The notes under the pieces: model-generated
The model's database searches: none
Seen by the model: only the letters and a program-made list of their open reading frames with translations
Told to the model about the DNA's origin: nothing
Part shown: one piece after another, positions 22,845-33,645 of the stretch
Layout of the letters: each line of letters begins with the position of its first letter
Position numbering within the stretch: the first letter of the stretch is position 1
Program-made: the position numbers and the translations under genes
From: Roridomyces roridus
Lineage: Eukaryota > Basidiomycota > Agaricomycetes > Agaricales > Mycenaceae
Reading direction: 5' to 3'
DNA: 64,000 nt
NCBI GenBank assembly: GCA_029378245.1
Contig: JARKIF010000158.1
Coordinates: forward strand, 1 to 64,000

Positions 22845-24212
22845 TTAAAACACGCCCGCATGTCGATGAAAGCCGAGTAGCAACAGGGCATCCTCGTACG
22901 GCACAGAGGTCAAATGTCCCTGTCCCTTGGTATTGTCCCTGTCACGATGGTCGACGACGAGTTCATTCGGAGACAAGGGTGGTGAAGATGAAGGAGTGAC
23001 CGCTTCCGATTCGTCGTCATCATCACTGGAGTGAAACACTCTCCCTCGTCCCCTGGGATCGCGCTCGCACTCTTCCGGCGCAGCGGGCGTCTCTGACCGC
23101 GATCGTGAAGGGGACGACAAGTACACGGTGCCCAGACCATCATGATGCTCGTCATCACTAAAACTGCCAGCAGTCATGGTCCCCCCATGGCCACGTGCAC
23201 GCTTTCGCGCACTCTGTCGTAGATTTCTAAACCAATTCGTCACTTTCCCCAGATCCATACCAATCTCTCGAGCAAGCGCCGAGCGCTGCTCGATCGAAGG
23301 GGTTGGTGTCTGGTTCAGCAGCCCGCGGAGGCTGTTGAGCTGGAAGGGGTCAGGGCGGCCCCGACGCTGGCGGGATGAGAGGGACAGGGCTGCCGCGTTC
23401 ATTGAGCTATATTGAGAAGTAGAAGCGGCAGGGACGTCGTTGCGAGGAGATGGGGATCTTCGGGAGGGGTAGATGTATGCATCTGGTCGTCTCACCCCGG
23501 TCAGGGAAGGGTGGGAAGATCCCGGAGGAAGTGGAAGCGAAGATATGGGGGGAAGCGTTATCCGTTCATTTGGGTAATCAGTGCGTCTATCGAAGGTGCG
23601 TTCGGCCTGAAACCAATCTGTGATAATTTGATGATGTCTGGGAAAGTTGTTCAGAGTGTGAAACGAGAGGGCCGGATTGAGACTCACGTTGCTAACTGCT
23701 CTGCTAAGGCCTTGGTCTCTGCAATGGACGGGTATGGGTTGGTGCGGTAGATCCTTTGCAGTTCCTTGACATGGATGGGCGACAACCGCCAACGAGACCG
23801 ATCGTCGAAAGGGGAATGATTTCGAGACCGTGGGTCCTGATCTAGGAGCGGCGGTGCTTGTGGTCGAAAATATCCGTCGGGTCGATAGTGGTAGTCGTCG
23901 TCTATGGGCGGGAGATGTATCCGCGCAGGTGGGTCATAGGGAGTGCCTCGAGGCTGCTTCTTTGACGATGCCCGCTTATTCTGGAAGTAAGCATTGACGG
24001 ACTTGGTCTCCCTGAGGGAAAGGTCATTGGGGGGGACCAGGGGAATTGGGGATAACGCACAACCCCAGGGTGTGAGCAAGCTCCGTACGCTGATTGAGGC
24101 TGGGATGACCACCCGTGTCGGCAAAGAGGTTGTTGAGAGCAGCCAGTTGAACGGCCGAGTGTCGATGGCGTGGTTTCTTGAGGTGGTCGAGGGGGGCTTT
24201 GAGGGGAGGCAT
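22845..24212 (-). CDS. Protein with three homeodomains
   Basis: Predicted nuclear DNA-binding protein of about 420 aa from three exons. The introns are 24012-24060 (49 nt) and about 23638-23686; both fall inside homeodomains and are required for their completion. HD1 (about residues 11-69) begins KKPRHRHSAVQLAALNNLF, with recognition helix VNAYFQNKR. HD2 (about 118-176) begins RSRWRLSPIHVKELQRIY, with helix ITDWFQAER. HD3 (about 265-325) begins RQRRGRPDPFQLNSLRGLL, with helix VTNWFRNLR. HD1 and HD3 keep the DNA-contacting Asn51; HD2 has Ala at that place. The C-terminal tail is acidic and Ser-rich (HSSDDDDESEAVTPSSSPP). Fungal homeodomain regulators act in mating and development; this one does not have the HD1/HD2 mating-type layout and no target is inferred. 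Start at 24212 directly precedes HD1. Confidence 0.8.
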
Positions 24213-25710
24213 CTGGGGTAAGATGGGAGTAGAGGAAGAGGAAGCGGGACATATGACAAACAGAGGTAGTGTTCACAAGGATGGCAGCCGTATATTGCTC
24301 CGTTGCGAATTTAGATCAGTTAGATGACACCAGCTTGAAATTTGGTTATGGCATTATAGCAGAACGCCCAAAAGAAGAGTTGCCGTGGATGGAATCGCAC
24401 CGTCCCGCTCTAACACCGTGAGGGGAGGAAACTTGGGGGACTTGCACCAGGCCTTGCAGAGGGCGCTGGGAATGCCGTCTATTTAGCTCGGAGGCACATG
24501 AAGCCCATATTGCAAAATGAAAATCCGGGGACAAAGATATCCCCTTGAGAGTGGTGCCGCGGAAAGCCGTACCGCATGTAGGAGCAGCAAGCAGCCCTTA
24601 GTCTTCTACGAATGTGATGCATTCTCAGACCATTTGGGAAAGATTGCATGCAATTAGTCCGGCCACGCGGAAGCAGCGTGCAAAAGTTTTGGCACTCTTG
24701 GGTCCGCTCGGTGGGCTGCGATGAAGAAAACCAGCGAAAAGCGAGATGCAGGTCGGAGTCAAGCAAGACAAACGAGGCCCAAATAATCAAGTGCGTGATC
24801 GCGCCTCCGTCGCTTGTTCTCCTCCCTTCCAACGCCTTTCTCTTGGACTCTCTGGGTTACGCACGCTCTTGCTCTACCACCTGACTGGACAAAGTATCTG
24901 AGCTCGGTTGACGAGAAACCCGGCAGACCAAGATAGCACGCTCGGGGACGAAAGATGTTGGCGGAATCAGTCAGCCTTGCCAAGCTCCCATCGCTATAGA
25001 CTATGTACAGTATTCCAGCCATCCTTTACACACTATCACTCCTTTACACACCCTGTAACTCGGCCACATCTGGCTCAATTTGGGCCAACTCTTTTGTATA
25101 CATGAATCTATGCCTTATATAGGTCCCCTAGGCTCTTTTGGGCTCAAGAAACACCCTGTAAATGGACGGAAAATTGCCATCAAAAGTGCCTGATTTCGGC
25201 CATTTTGGGGTATCACTCCTTTACACACCTCGGTTTACACCCTTGCAGGCCATTCAAAATGCCGGAAATATTTGAGTACATTGCCAGTAGCCTACAAACA
25301 TCGACTGCATACACAGATCCGCCAAAGTGTGGATCACTAAGATAGAAAACACGAATTTTGATTTGCTGTGTAAAGGAGTGCTGAAATACTGTAGTCGGAA
25401 AACAGTGGATTGCCGCGCAACAAGGTTAGAGCTTTCGGGAAGTGAAAGGAACCTGCTGCGAGGTGTGTCTACTCGGAAATTGAAAAGATTCAGAGGTTAA
25501 ACCGCGTTCCAGGCAAGCTCGGAGGGTTGCCGAGGCTCTACCCCTCGTAGGAGCTAGCGGCGGCTCAGACTGAAAATATACGACATTCATCTCATCTCCC
25601 TCTCTCATCCGAGCGAGCGTGTCCCAATCCTGGATCACTTATAACGCGCACGTTTCTTTTGACCGCGAACCACCATACTATTCTTCAAGACGACACTACA
25701 TGAACAAGTT
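24213..25710. other. Intergenic region with short repeats
   Basis: No gene recognised over 1.5 kb. The motif ATCACTCCTTTACACACC occurs at about 25027 and 25210, and its complement-like GTGTAAAGGAGTG at about 25368. These look like a small family of dispersed or palindromic repeats. The region must also hold the 5' end of the homeodomain gene on its left side. Confidence 0.4.
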
Positions 25711-26490
25711 TTAAACGCTCTCTCCAGGCAAAATAGTTCCATCCTGAACCGCAGCTGCATGACCGCGCGCAACAAAACCGTACTGGGTGAGGTAGCTAAA
25801 GATTATGAAGTCAGTCAAGTCGCACACTATTCGCAGAGAGACTGAAAACTGACGTATCGTAGTAAGGGAGCATCTCCAACAACCCCGGGGTGTTCCTCCA
25901 GTCTCTCATGAGGTCGCAATTGACGGCAAACTGCGAGCAGACGTGCACCCCAGCGGCGCGCATGCGGTCGTTCGCAGTGGCTGCAACTTGGGCGTTGAAA
26001 GTACCCGAGGCATTGGCGTTGGTGAAGACGGTGTAACCCTCTAAACCATCCAACGGTGAGCTCAGAAGAAAAGAGGGAGAGAGAAGATTGTCTGACCTTC
26101 AATAAGGGACAAAGCCAAGAAAGCCGTGCAGACATCGGTAACGATACCAGCCAGGATAACCTGCTTCTTGCCCGTAGCCTTGACCGCCGCACGAAATTCC
26201 GGGTTATCCCAAGCGTTCACCTCTCCCTGCCTCTTGATAAACGGCGCATCGGGATGCATCGCAATAATCTCTTTGAGGAGCGGGCCGTTCGGACCAGTCT
26301 CCGCGCTGGTGGTGAGGATGGTCGGGAGGTTGAAGACCTTGCCCGTCGCCGCGTGCGCCAGGATGTTGTTCCTAAACTCCTCCGGCCCAAAGTCGCGGAC
26401 GAGCTGGAAGAGTCCGATCTGGTGGTCGACGACCAAGAGCACACAATCGTTCTTGTCGATGCGGACGAATGGTTTGCCGGGAGCAGACAT
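25711..26490 (-). CDS. YcaC-type isochorismatase-family cysteine hydrolase
   Basis: Cysteine hydrolase of the isochorismatase-like fold, closest in pattern to the YcaC subgroup. Three exons with introns near 26047-26098 and 25800-25857. Recognisable elements: the conserved acidic residue in LLVVDHQIGLFQLVRDF (Asp22), NLPTILTTSAETGPNGPL, AWDNPEFRAAVKATGKKQV and the nucleophile Cys121 in AGIVTDVCTAF. It ends with ASGTFN, DRMRAAGVHV and DWRNTPGLLEMLPYYDTYL. About 225 aa, the normal size. Substrates of YcaC-type enzymes are uncertain; hydrolysis of an amide or similar bond is inferred only from the Cys-Asp chemistry. The gene has two ordinary fungal introns, so any bacterial transfer would be old. 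Start at 26490 matches the family N-terminus. Confidence 0.88.
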
Positions 26491-26556
26491 TGTGAGCTGA
26501 GTTGTAGAAACTTCCGAGAGGGTTGTTCTGATCCTTTCAGCAGTCTCTGTCTTCCT

Positions 26557-26563
26557 TTTATAC
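26557..26563 (-). promoter_or_regulatory. TATA box of the isochorismatase-family gene
   Basis: TATAAAA on the minus strand, about 67-73 nt upstream of the ATG at 26490, within GGGTATAAAAGG. Confidence 0.55.
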
Positions 26564-28713
26564 CCAGTCGCAGCTCCCCCAGTCTCCCGTTCCAGCAAGT
26601 GGAACTCACGAGGCCTCACGCACGGAGATCGATAGCTCGCTAGTGCTAGCCGCCCTAATACATAGCCAACTTGCCAAGTTTTTCACGCTGCTTCTTGCGG
26701 TAAGCATGTTTCCTAATGGGGCATGTCTGGGCCACTGGAGTACACATTCGGAGCCTCTCCCCGTCCATTCCTGCCCAACGTGGCTGCCACTCAGATGCAG
26801 TTGACAGCAGCACGATGCCCGTGCTCGCCGTTGAATGGAGACCATGTCAAAAACTCCCTCTATTGCTCGTCTTGCGCGTTGATGTTTCGAGCCACGCGCT
26901 AATTCCCTGGTCACAGCGTTCAATGGATGCAGGCGACAACAGAGAGAAACAACTACACTCGTGTCGCAGGAATAACGCCCTTCTTGGTCCCCGCCACGTA
27001 TCCAAAATCTGCGGTTAATACAACGACTTGAGCCATTGCCCAGCAGGATCGCTGGGGCTATTCCTTCAAGTGCTCCGACGACGACATAGAGTTCTCAACA
27101 AAAGGGGACAAATACACAGCAAACTTTTTGTCCTCAACGCAGTGTGCACCGTTAATTATATATACAACACGGCTAACATTCTTTGAGCCATTCCGTGCTG
27201 CTAGGACTGTATTCCATCAAATACTCCCTCTCTTCAATGAGAAGTGTACGAAACGGCGTGGAGCTCAATCGCTCGCTTGTCCACTGAGGGTTGCGCAGGC
27301 GACGACCGAGGATAGCGACGCGATACTTCACGAAGGGATTATCGAGAGTGAAAATCATCTCTGTGAGGGTCATCCCGATGTTTCGGCGGTGCTCGTCTGG
27401 GTCGACTATGCATTCACCTCGACCCCATCAGGAAAAACCACATTCGCCATTTTGGCAACAACCTGCGACAATCAGAAAATGTTGAACACTGCCGAAACTC
27501 CGGAACAATTTGCCGAGATTGTTTGGGTCAAATCTCGGTGTGAGAGAAACTTGCTGGCAGGCACCCAGGGAGTCCCGGCTATGGTTCACTCCAAGAGATT
27601 GGCTGCTGTGTGCACTACCCTTCAGTCTGCCCAGCTCATACGATCTCATAAATATTGCTAAGTCGTTTGCCGAGAGCACATAACAGTTACGGTAAGACGG
27701 CGTTCTGTTGCCGCGCCGCTCACGTGATGTTGGTTGACAACCCAACTCGGCAGAAGATGAGAAGCGCTGTCATAATCAACACCTTTCTCTTCCTCCCCCC
27801 ATCTCCACCACTGACAACCCACCACATTCACCCTTTCCCGCCTTGTGACCTCCATCTCCCTTGTGCCCAGGTCCGTACTCATACTTCCATAGCACCTCCA
27901 CGCGTGTTCATGAGCATCCAGGCCAAGACCTTGGGAATGCTCGGGCCCGGCACATGTACAAGACTCAGAGCTGCAGTGCGTGTGGTGCTGCTGCCATCTT
28001 TCCACTAATGCTCAATCCATCCCTGGTATCTGTAGGGTCAGGCTCGCACTCACCGCCATCGCTCACCGCCCTCGGCTAAGCCCTGCCACCTCACCGATGC
28101 ATATCAGCGTTAGCACTCCCACGTCGGCACAAGACCGCCGTGACTTGTAAGGTGCGTTCTCAGTTCCGCCTGGCTCTATATCCTGGACTGTCTCCCTTTA
28201 TTGGTTCATTATGAATGGGTCATATCCCTCAGTATGTGTTCTTTCCTTCCATGATTCACATCTATTCATTGTTGTTCTGTAGTCCCCTATTTTACTCGCA
28301 CATCAGCTTCGTCCCTATATAGGTATGTGACAATCCTGAGTACTTCACTGTGCTGCCGCTCATCCCTTTGCCGACAGCTCTGTTTCATGTCGTGATTCCA
28401 CCATATGTATCAATGCTTGCACGGTGCGGTGGGCAGGTTTGTTGGGTTGAATCTGGAATATGCATATGTACATCATACAGCTACCACTGTATTCATTTTT
28501 AATCTGCAATATAGTTCATTTCCGTGGACACCCAGTTGAATAACATGAGAGATGACCGTTCTGAATGCGAAGATACCTGCTCCAAATGGGGCCATATGAT
28601 AGCCATATGTCAGCACTTGTGAGCCATTCTGTCGAAAGTTGGTACAAAATTATCGGCACTTAGACATCAGAAAAATCTTGGATAATGAGACATTCTTCGG
28701 TATATGGTGGCAA
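26564..28713. other. Mostly gene-free region
   Basis: About 2.1 kb. Apart from the decayed minus-strand coding fragment at 27173-27745, no protein-like frame is convincing. The part from 27750 to 28680 has AT-rich, promoter-like composition with no recognised feature. Confidence 0.35.
27173..27745 (-). pseudogene. Decayed coding fragment, family not recognised
   Basis: On the minus strand a protein-like segment runs GMTLTEMIFTLDNPFVKYRV ... STPFRTLLIEEREYLMEYSP and ends in a stop at 27173. Just upstream, KMANVVFPDGVEVNA lies in another frame; a one-base shift near 27411 would connect it. A plausible acceptor (TGTCGCAG) precedes that piece, and RFDPNNLGKLFRSFG lies further upstream. The amino-acid pattern looks like real protein, but the pieces do not join without a frameshift. 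I take it as a pseudogene or a truncated gene copy. Family unknown. Confidence 0.4.
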
Positions 28714-29337
28714 TTACCGACAATTGGCAACTTCAGGTTTTCCTGATGCCCAGATTTCCTCAAATTCGGCTAACGCAAACACCAATTTCCTGTGCGTTTC
28801 TTGGAAAAGGTCAAGGTGGTTGTTGGCGTTTGTCACGATCGTCGGAAGGTCGTCGAGCAAACGGTTTCGCTCGAGGAGGTCAGTGGGGGCAAACCAAACA
28901 ATAAATTGGTCGAGAAGAGATGTTCCGTAGGGCTTGATTTCAACCGAGAGATCGTCTGCGACTACTTCTTTGAGTTGTTCGCTATAAGCGCGACTGGTGG
29001 CGGTGATTTGCTCTTCCACCTCGGAAAAGGAACTAGGGGAAGTTCGGGCCAGTTCTCGGCACTGAAACAGCCATCGAGCGCACGTCTCGTGTGCGGGGAG
29101 TGTCACTTCGAGCAGCGCAATGTAGTTCTCGCGCAGCTGGTTTAGGAGGGGAATATGATTTTTCGAAGTCCATTCCAGGAAGTCGAATATACGACTGAGG
29201 AGTTGCCCCATGTCGGAGAATGTTTCGTATGCAGCGGCCCCCATGTCGTCGACTCTGTCCAGTAGAGCATCGGTGAGCGGGTCCTTTGAAAAAGTCAGAA
29301 CTTGGAAGATGAAAATTTTCAGGGAGAATACAAACAC
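28714..29337 (-). CDS. Hypothetical helical protein, 5' end not found
   Basis: Open frame of about 200 residues, strongly helical (DPLTDALLDRVDDMGAAAYE, LRENYIALLEVTLPAHETCARWL, SEVEEQITATSRAYSEQLKEVV, DLFQETHRKLVFALAEFEEIW). Residue spacing suggests a bundle or coiled coil. There is no good ATG at the start; the frame opens with a GTG and hydrophobic residues that may be intronic. Either an upstream exon is missing, or the gene was truncated; the repeat-rich stretch 29379-30140 lies directly upstream. The 3' end may also continue through an unseen splice. No family assigned. Confidence 0.45.
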   Translation of the reverse strand: MFVFSLKIFIFQVLTFSKDPLTDALLDRVDDMGAAAYETFSDMGQLLSRIFDFLEWTSKNHIPLLNQLRENYIALLEVTLPAHETCARWLFQCRELARTSPSSFSEVEEQITATSRAYSEQLKEVVADDLSVEIKPYGTSLLDQFIVWFAPTDLLERNRLLDDLPTIVTNANNHLDLFQETHRKLVFALAEFEEIWASGKPEVANCR

Positions 29338-29378
29338 TACACGGGGCGGCTACCTTATTGAGTTTTGGTTAAGTAGCG

Positions 29379-29480
29379 GACTGATGGCTCGGGGTTAATA
29401 AAATCAGCTGTGTGATTTAGAAAGGGCAGGGTCAAACACGGCACGATCTTCCAGGAGGTTAACCCCGGGCTCATCAGTTG
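29379..29480. repeat. Short element with about 20-bp inverted ends
   Basis: GACTGATGGCTCGGGGTTAA at 29379-29398 is nearly the reverse complement of TTAACCCCGGGCTCATCAGT at 29459-29478. The 102-bp span could fold as a hairpin or be a MITE-like remnant. No target duplication was found. Confidence 0.4.
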
Positions 29481-29997
29481 CCCCAGGGTTAAAACACAGC
29501 AACCTCACCCGTCTTTCACCTACACAGATTCAGCCTCGACGTGACTTGAAACTCCACTTAATTCTGGCTTTGATTTGACACGATTTTCAAAATAAATTGA
29601 ATGAAATTTCATATTTGAATCGCCGGCACACAGCATAAATCGGTCCTCCCTCGCGCCCCGCCGCCCTCGCGCCCCACCGCTTCCCGCGTCCACCGTCCAG
29701 TGCATCCCGTGCACGCGGACCCGTCCTCCTCGGACCCCGCCCTCCTTGCCTTGGCCGCACGCAACCCTGCAATCGCACACCACAATTCTTGGGGTTCCTC
29801 CCTCGCATCCGAATCATCTCGAGCCCTGGACCCAAATCAGCAATAAGGAACTGAGGCAAACGCAAAGATCACATACCGCCAAATGCCGTTGGAGCTTGAT
29901 TGAAGTCGGATAAGCGGATCTGCAAATGTATCTCAGAAAGGGTAAGGCCGCAGCTTGAGGACCAGGATAGAGCAGAGCAGCATGTATGATGGAACAG

Positions 29998-30140
29998 AGC
30001 AACTTGAGGCTTGAGGGGAGCGGAGCAGCTTGAGGCTTGAGGGGAACAGAGCAGCTTGAGGGGAGCGAGCAGTTTGAGGCTTGAGGGACAGCAGCTTGAC
30101 GGGAGCAGCGCAGCTTGAGACTTGAGGCAAACAGAGCGTA
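29998..30140. repeat. Short-period tandem repeat, unit about 25-30 bp
   Basis: Five or so imperfect copies of a unit built from GAGCAGCTTGAGGCTTGAGG follow one another, with length variation. Minisatellite-like; no coding role seen. Confidence 0.65.
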
Positions 30141-30432
30141 GCGGAATCGTGGCCGGCTTGCGGTGAGTGCTTCGTGACTTCGAGACGGGCAACGCAAGTC
30201 TTGACTGTCTTGATGCACACTCTTGACGATTGAGAAGGCGTCAGTATGTCTTGAGGCGTTCCATATTTGACGATTTGAGGATTCTGGTGGCTTTATTCAC
30301 GTTTTGCGTCTCCAGAGAGAAGGGGGAGTGCAGGGGGATGAGGGCGAGATGAAAAGATGGTTGATCTTCGGCACGTGTTGGGGCCAAACATGCCACAATC
30401 TCTTTGCCGACTTGGGCGCGTCCCATCCGAGG

Positions 30433-30908
30433 TGTCACGACAAGACTTGTTTCACGCGTCCAACAGCGGTAAGATGCTGTGGATTGGGTAGTGCGCTACT
30501 AAAGCTCGTAAAATGAACTGAATAAAAGTCTAGGAGAGGGTACAGAATACGACGACTAGCTACTGCTTTTATACTATGAGGAATAGATCTACGATGCTAC
30601 ACTAATTGTCCTGGCTTCCGACATGCACTATTGTTCTGCATCTTTGTCGTTTCCTATTGTCATGTCTACACCGTGTTCTTCATAGAAGCCTGTCATGATC
30701 TGACAGTTCACTGATCGAAAACTTCATCCCTCATCCACGCTGTCGTGCATAAATATGAAACTTATCCCACGTCTTTAAATAATGTCTTCCTCGGCTTCTT
30801 CTTCAATCCGATCGAGACAGGGTTCCCATGACTTTAACGCTGTGCGGCGCCAATGTATATCGGGTTTGTTTGGCGTTGTCACGTGCGCAAATAGGTCAGC
30901 GCGTGACA
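30433..30908 (-). repeat. Gypsy-1 3' LTR
   Basis: 476 bp, inverted ends TGTCACG/CGTGACA. It contains the final codons and stop (30775) of the pol frame. Same length and apparently the same sequence as 36608-37083. Confidence 0.95.
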
Positions 30909-33645
30909 TTACCCCCTCTCTAGGATCGACGTCCTCGTCGATGTCGACAAACCGATTTTCATCGGGTATAAATAATTTCTTCTTTGAGTATTGTTGGGAC
31001 TCCTCCTTTGGGACGAATCTTTTGCATTCGCCGTCCCAATATCCAGCCGGGAGCGTGGGTAGTGTCCTGACATCAATGCTGTGTTCCCTGTTATATTTGT
31101 CCAACAGCTTTTTGGCATGCGTCAAGTTGCGCGATGGTTCCCACGTCCTTTCTCCCATAGGATAGTTCTTCCACTTTATTAAATATTGAAACCCGCGCCC
31201 CATCTTGCGGTGTTTCAGAATCTCCTCCACCTCATATTCCTCCTCGCCGGATATGATTTTCGGCGGCGGCCGTTTCTCCCTTCGATTCTCGGGCGGTTCC
31301 GTATACGGTGTGAGAATCGCCTCGTTGAACACCGGATGTGACTTGTCCGTGCTCGGCAATTTCAACCTATAGGAAGACGCTCCGACTTTCTCCAGGACCT
31401 CGTACGGTCCGAGCCTCCTATCTCCCAGCTTCTTCGAGGGTCTATCTGTCTGGATGTTCGTCGCCTCAATCCAGACCTTGTCTCCCTTTTTAAATACTGG
31501 CGCTGGTCGCCGTCGTAGATTATATGATTTTTCCATTGTTTTTTGTGTTTTTTCTAATGCCGCCGTGGCTTCATCACGAATTTTCTTCATCTTCGTGCCA
31601 AACTCCTCGGCGGCCTCGTTCCTCGTCTCCACGGCATTCTCGATCCCTTTCCAAGGGTGATAGCCGGTATTTAAATAAAACGGCGAGGCCTTCGTTGCCG
31701 AACTGGCCTTGTCGTTGTAACAGAACTCCGCCAGGGAGAGCCACTCGGCCCAGTCCGTCTGATGATAATTTATAAATATTCGGAGATATTTCTCGATCTC
31801 CTGGTTCATCCGTTCCGTCTGCCCGTCGGTTATCGGATGGTGTGCCGTACTCGGGTTCATTTCGATCCCCAGGATCTTATTGAGCTCCCGCATAAAGCCT
31901 CCTACATATCTCGGATCCCGATCCGAGATGATCTTTCGAGGTACCCCGTGATATCTAATCACACGGTCGCGTGTCAAACGCGCAACTCCTTCAGCCGTGA
32001 TTTCCATGGTTGTGGGCTCCACGTGAATCATTTTGCTGAAGGTGTCCACCCAGACTTGAATCGCGTTGTGACCGTTGCTAATCGGCAGCGGCCCGATCAA
32101 GTCCATCGAAATGATCTGCCAGGGACCTTCCGCAATCTTGTGCGGGTTCAGCTTGCCCTGCTTGTGCCGAAGAACTCGTGACCTCTGACACGCTTCGCAC
32201 GACTTTACATACTCGGAAACATTGTTGCCGAGCTTCGGCCACCAGTAGTTTCGTTCAACGAGCTCCTGGGTCCGGTTCCCTCCAGGATGTCCCACGATCG
32301 CCGGATCGTGATGGAGTCCAATAATTTTATTTCTAAGTTCCGTGTTATGCGGAACATAAATAAGGCCATTGTAATAGACAATGCCGTCCTCCTCCTCCCA
32401 TCTAGGGAGATTTTTCAGTAAGGCAGACCTCACGCTGCCGTCCCGTTTGCGTTCTGCTCGGATCTCTTCCAGGAGATCCTTCTCGACGCCTTCGAGCGTG
32501 ATTTCCTGCGCTCGGAAATATTCGGGCTTAAGCAGGACAACTTCCTGATTGTCCTCCTTCCCCTGGTCATGATCCGCCCTGCGGGATAACAAATCGGCCT
32601 GCTTATTCAAAGCTCCGGGCCGGTGCCGTAACGAGAAGTCGTACTGCGACAACTCGATGATCCATCGTGCCTGCCGACGATTGATTTTCTGCGGCTTTTT
32701 GAAGTATTGGAGGTTCTTGTGATCCGTCAGAACCTCGAACGTGTGCCTTGCACCGAGTAGGAATTGCCTCCACTCATCAAGAGCAAGCATGATTGCGAGC
32801 ATCTCCTTGTCATAGATCTCGTAATTCCTCTCGGTGTCACTCATGCCGTGAGACATGAAAGCGACAGGCCTCCATACTCCTTCTTGGAGTTGGCTGAGCA
32901 CTGCTCCAACTGCTCCGTCTGATGCATCGGCCTCAAGCCGATATTCCCCATCATCCGTTGGCAATGCCAAGATGACATCCTCCGCGATCCGTTCCTTCAA
33001 CTTGTTGATCGCCTTCTCTTGCTCCGGTCCCCAGGACCACGCAACCTTCCCCGTCAGCTTAGTGAGGGGCCTGGCAATGTCGGCAAAGCCGCGGACAAAT
33101 CGCCGATAAAAGTTAACAAAGCCGAGGAACGCCTGCACTTGCTTGACGTTCTTTGGCATTGGCCACTCCATGATCCCTTTGATTTTCACCGGGTCCATCC
33201 GCATGGAGTTGTGGGAAATAATCACCCCGAGATATTCGATCTCCGTCTTCTCGAATTCACACTTCTCGGGTTTCAAGAATAATTTATTCTTTTCTAACGT
33301 CTCCAGGACGCGTGAAACAATCCTTCTATGCTCCTCCAGGGAGTCTGTGTAAATTAAGATGTCGTCTAGGTATACAATCACATGGCCCTTGTTGATGAGA
33401 TCCCGAAGAATGTCGTTCATCATGGTTTGGAACGTGGCCGGTGAATTTGTCAACCCAAAGAACATCACAAGTGGCTCGAACAATCCCCGATTGGTCCGAA
33501 AAGCCGCTTTCCACTCGTCTCCCTCCTTGATCCGTACATTGTTGTAACCCCAACGTATGTCAAGCTTGGAGAAGAATCTAGCTCCTCGGAGTTTGTTGAC
33601 CAGCTCCGAGATCAGAGGCAACGGGTACTTGTTCTTCACCGTCAT
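30775..33645 (-). CDS. Gypsy-1 pol: RT, RNase H, integrase, chromodomain
   Basis: 956 codons open. The RT palm carries FSKLDIRWGYNNVRI and the catalytic YLDDILIY. RNase H has LEADASDGAVGAVL, the EMLAIMLALDEWR helix and VLTDHKNL. Integrase shows the HHCC finger (GHPGGNRTQELVERNYWWP ... SCEACQRSR) and the D,D,E core (ISMDLIGPLP, IISDRDPRYVG, DGQTERMNQE). The C-terminal chromodomain EVEEILKHRK...YLIKWKNYPMGERTWEP identifies a chromovirus, whose integrases are directed to heterochromatin-type marks. The first RT residues are in the upstream frame; see 33642-35006. The stop lies inside the 3' LTR. Enzymatic motifs are all intact. Confidence 0.93.
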   Translation of the reverse strand: MTVKNKYPLPLISELVNKLRGARFFSKLDIRWGYNNVRIKEGDEWKAAFRTNRGLFEPLVMFFGLTNSPATFQTMMNDILRDLINKGHVIVYLDDILIYTDSLEEHRRIVSRVLETLEKNKLFLKPEKCEFEKTEIEYLGVIISHNSMRMDPVKIKGIMEWPMPKNVKQVQAFLGFVNFYRRFVRGFADIARPLTKLTGKVAWSWGPEQEKAINKLKERIAEDVILALPTDDGEYRLEADASDGAVGAVLSQLQEGVWRPVAFMSHGMSDTERNYEIYDKEMLAIMLALDEWRQFLLGARHTFEVLTDHKNLQYFKKPQKINRRQARWIIELSQYDFSLRHRPGALNKQADLLSRRADHDQGKEDNQEVVLLKPEYFRAQEITLEGVEKDLLEEIRAERKRDGSVRSALLKNLPRWEEEDGIVYYNGLIYVPHNTELRNKIIGLHHDPAIVGHPGGNRTQELVERNYWWPKLGNNVSEYVKSCEACQRSRVLRHKQGKLNPHKIAEGPWQIISMDLIGPLPISNGHNAIQVWVDTFSKMIHVEPTTMEITAEGVARLTRDRVIRYHGVPRKIISDRDPRYVGGFMRELNKILGIEMNPSTAHHPITDGQTERMNQEIEKYLRIFINYHQTDWAEWLSLAEFCYNDKASSATKASPFYLNTGYHPWKGIENAVETRNEAAEEFGTKMKKIRDEATAALEKTQKTMEKSYNLRRRPAPVFKKGDKVWIEATNIQTDRPSKKLGDRRLGPYEVLEKVGASSYRLKLPSTDKSHPVFNEAILTPYTEPPENRREKRPPPKIISGEEEYEVEEILKHRKMGRGFQYLIKWKNYPMGERTWEPSRNLTHAKKLLDKYNREHSIDVRTLPTLPAGYWDGECKRFVPKEESQQYSKKKLFIPDENRFVDIDEDVDPREGVMSRADLFAHVTTPNKPDIHWRRTALKSWEPCLDRIEEEAEEDII
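30912..30920 (-). promoter_or_regulatory. Gypsy-1 polypurine tract
   Basis: GAGAGGGGG on the sense strand, separated from the 3' LTR by TAA. Normal position for the plus-strand primer. Confidence 0.75.

Noticed and set aside
24350..24420. Possible minus-strand tRNA around GGAATCGCACCGTCCCGCTC
   Set aside because: The T-loop-like sequence lacks the GTTCRA core and the flanking arms do not pair.
27128..27661. Plus-strand open frame of 177 codons
   Set aside because: It is the shadow of the more protein-like minus-strand fragment; composition and lack of conserved features argue against coding.
30304..30516. Host gene interrupted by Gypsy-1
   Set aside because: Joining the flanks at CGAGG gives no continuing protein-like frame, unlike the other two insertions.
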